Shown here in pieces: positions 6,562-6,858 of a stretch of 6,858 bases of DNA. The notes beneath the pieces are model-generated. The model saw only the letters and a list, made by a program, of their open reading frames with translations. It ran no database searches and was not told where the DNA came from. This DNA comes from Gemmatimonadota bacterium (GTDB lineage Bacteria; Latescibacterota; UBA2968; UBA8231), in the NCBI GenBank assembly GCA_026706505.1, contig JAPOYQ010000808.1:1-6858 (forward strand). Reading direction: 5' to 3'. The first letter of the stretch is position 1. Each line of letters begins with the position of its first letter. Both the position numbers and the translations under genes were made by a program.

Positions 6562-6625
6562 AAGCTACATTTTTGCTTGACTTATACGGCCCTAGTACTA
6601 TATTGGAAAGATAGTGTTGTAGCTT
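6562..6625. repeat. 8-bp inverted repeat flanking the plus-strand promoter
   Basis: AAGCTACA at 6562-6569 and its exact reverse complement TGTAGCTT at 6618-6625 lie just upstream of the -35 and just downstream of the predicted start point of the plus-strand promoter. The arms are 56 bp apart centre to centre. Neither arm extends beyond 8 bp. They could be operator half-sites for a looping repressor, or a chance match. Confidence 0.35.
6577..6604 (+). promoter_or_regulatory. Strong sigma70-type promoter for the Lys/Ala-rich gene
   Basis: TTGACT (6577-6582) and TATATT (6599-6604) are separated by 16 nt, each matching the consensus at five of six positions, in an AT-rich setting with a T-run upstream. 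Transcription would start near 6611, giving a leader of about 135 nt before the ATG at 6747. Confidence 0.7.
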
Positions 6626-6641
6626 CACAAAACGGGTAGAA

Positions 6642-6716
6642 TCGGCCTTAAATTTCACGAGGCGGGAGAGGCCGAGAAACCGAATTCTCAAACTCTCAGA
6701 CCCCTTTCGCGGGTTT
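6642..6716 (+). promoter_or_regulatory. Possible structured 5' leader with overlapping hairpins
   Basis: Three hairpins can be drawn in the leader RNA. TCGGCCT (6642-6648) pairs perfectly with AGGCCGA (6669-6675) around a 20-nt loop. GAGAA (6674-6678) pairs with TTCTC (6685-6689) and competes with the first for two bases. AGACCC (6698-6703) pairs with GGGTTT (6711-6716) including one G-U pair, followed by T-rich sequence, so it resembles a weak terminator just before the SD. No known riboswitch or leader family is recognised and no energies were computed. Confidence 0.3.
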
Positions 6717-6731
6717 TATTCTTACTTAACC

Positions 6732-6740
6732 AAGGGAGGA
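6732..6740 (+). promoter_or_regulatory. Near-ideal ribosome binding site
   Basis: AAGGGAGGA ends 6 nt before the ATG at 6747. It is the strongest SD in the window, fixes the start of the Lys/Ala-rich protein and argues for high translation. Confidence 0.85.
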
Positions 6741-6746
6741 TTTCGC

Positions 6747-6858
6747 ATGGCTAAGAAGAAGGCTGCTGCCAAGAAGAAGGCTGCTGCCAAGAAGAAGGCT
6801 GCTCCTAAGAAAGCTGCCGCTAAGAAGGCTGCTCCTAAGAAGAAGGATGCGCATAAGA
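6747..6858 (+). CDS. Lys/Ala-rich histone H1-like protein, N-terminal part (runs off right edge)
   Basis: The visible 37 residues contain 17 Lys, 15 Ala and two Pro, arranged as KKKAAA blocks that become KKAAP-like blocks. Such tails occur in bacterial histone H1-like proteins (Hc1/Hc2 type), in AlgP- or PhaF-like proteins and in basic extensions of HU. All bind nucleic acid or polyanions through charge, so a nucleoid role is likely but the exact family cannot be set from this fragment. No signal peptide or globular domain is seen. The start is secure because of the SD. Codon use is narrow: 16 of 17 Lys are AAG and 11 of 15 Ala are GCT, unlike the GCG/GCC-rich neighbours, which is typical of highly expressed genes. 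It is divergent from the proC operon and has its own strong promoter. Confidence 0.75.
   Translation, partial: MAKKKAAAKKKAAAKKKAAPKKAAAKKAAPKKKDAHK
6762..6797 (+). repeat. Two perfect 18-bp tandem units inside the Lys/Ala-rich gene
   Basis: GCTGCTGCCAAGAAGAAG occurs twice in a row (6762-6779 and 6780-6797), encoding AAAKKK twice. Degenerate 15- to 18-bp versions follow to about 6845. The units keep the reading frame, so copy-number changes would lengthen or shorten the basic tail without breaking the gene. Confidence 0.85.

Larger units (their letters stand above)
6455..6746. other. Divergent intergenic region between proC and the Lys/Ala-rich gene
   Basis: This roughly 290-nt stretch is clearly more AT-rich than the flanking genes. 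It contains candidate promoters for both directions, an 8-bp inverted repeat, an 8-bp direct repeat and a potentially structured leader, each listed separately or under findings. I see no protein-coding frame and no known RNA family in it. Confidence 0.8.

Noticed and set aside
6606..6746. Leader peptide for attenuation before the Lys/Ala-rich gene
   Set aside because: There is no ATG between the predicted start and 6747, and the GTG at 6614 meets a stop after two codons.
6762..6845. CRISPR or non-coding satellite from the tandem repeats
   Set aside because: The units are codon-sized, in frame, lack spacers and follow a strong SD and ATG, so they are coding repeats.

Overview
This is an ordinary stretch of bacterial chromosome, roughly 60% GC by eye. 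It is densely packed with housekeeping genes, nearly all on the minus strand. The genes use clear Shine-Dalgarno (SD) sites, several GTG starts, short gaps and 4-nt overlaps. The tRNA gene encodes its own CCA end. The glycyl-tRNA synthetase is the single-chain alpha2 type, which argues against the bacterial groups that use the split alpha/beta enzyme. I cannot name the phylum with confidence. No phage, IS element, CRISPR array or toxin/defence gene is visible.

Layout, read right to left in the direction of transcription. From a promoter near 6500-6530, a seven-gene minus-strand operon runs proC, hisH, hisF, proB, an ftsB/divIC-type cell-division gene, recO and glyS (6454 down to 663). The largest gap is 16 nt, and two junctions are 4-nt GTGA overlaps. 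Two proline-pathway enzymes (ProB first step, ProC last step) bracket the two subunits of imidazole glycerol phosphate synthase (HisF/HisH). The middle proline gene proA and all other his genes are absent from the window. The operon then continues into cell division, DNA repair and tRNA charging.

After glyS, a 93-nt gap carries promoter-like hexamers for a second minus-strand unit: tRNA-Leu(TAG) at 569-483, followed 61 nt later by tig (trigger factor). Only the first 140 codons of tig are in the window.

To the right of proC lies a roughly 290-nt AT-richer divergent intergenic region (6455-6746). It holds a strong sigma70-type promoter on the plus strand, an inverted repeat flanking that promoter, a roughly 135-nt leader with several possible hairpins, and a near-ideal SD. 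This drives the start of a plus-strand gene (6747 to beyond the right edge) encoding an extremely Lys/Ala-rich, histone H1-like N-terminus. Its promoter, SD and codon choice all suggest high expression.

The points most worth a second look are the interleaved pro/his gene order with matched GTGA junctions, the structured leader of the Lys/Ala-rich gene, and an altered oxyanion-strand motif in HisH. I see no clearly new biological system here.
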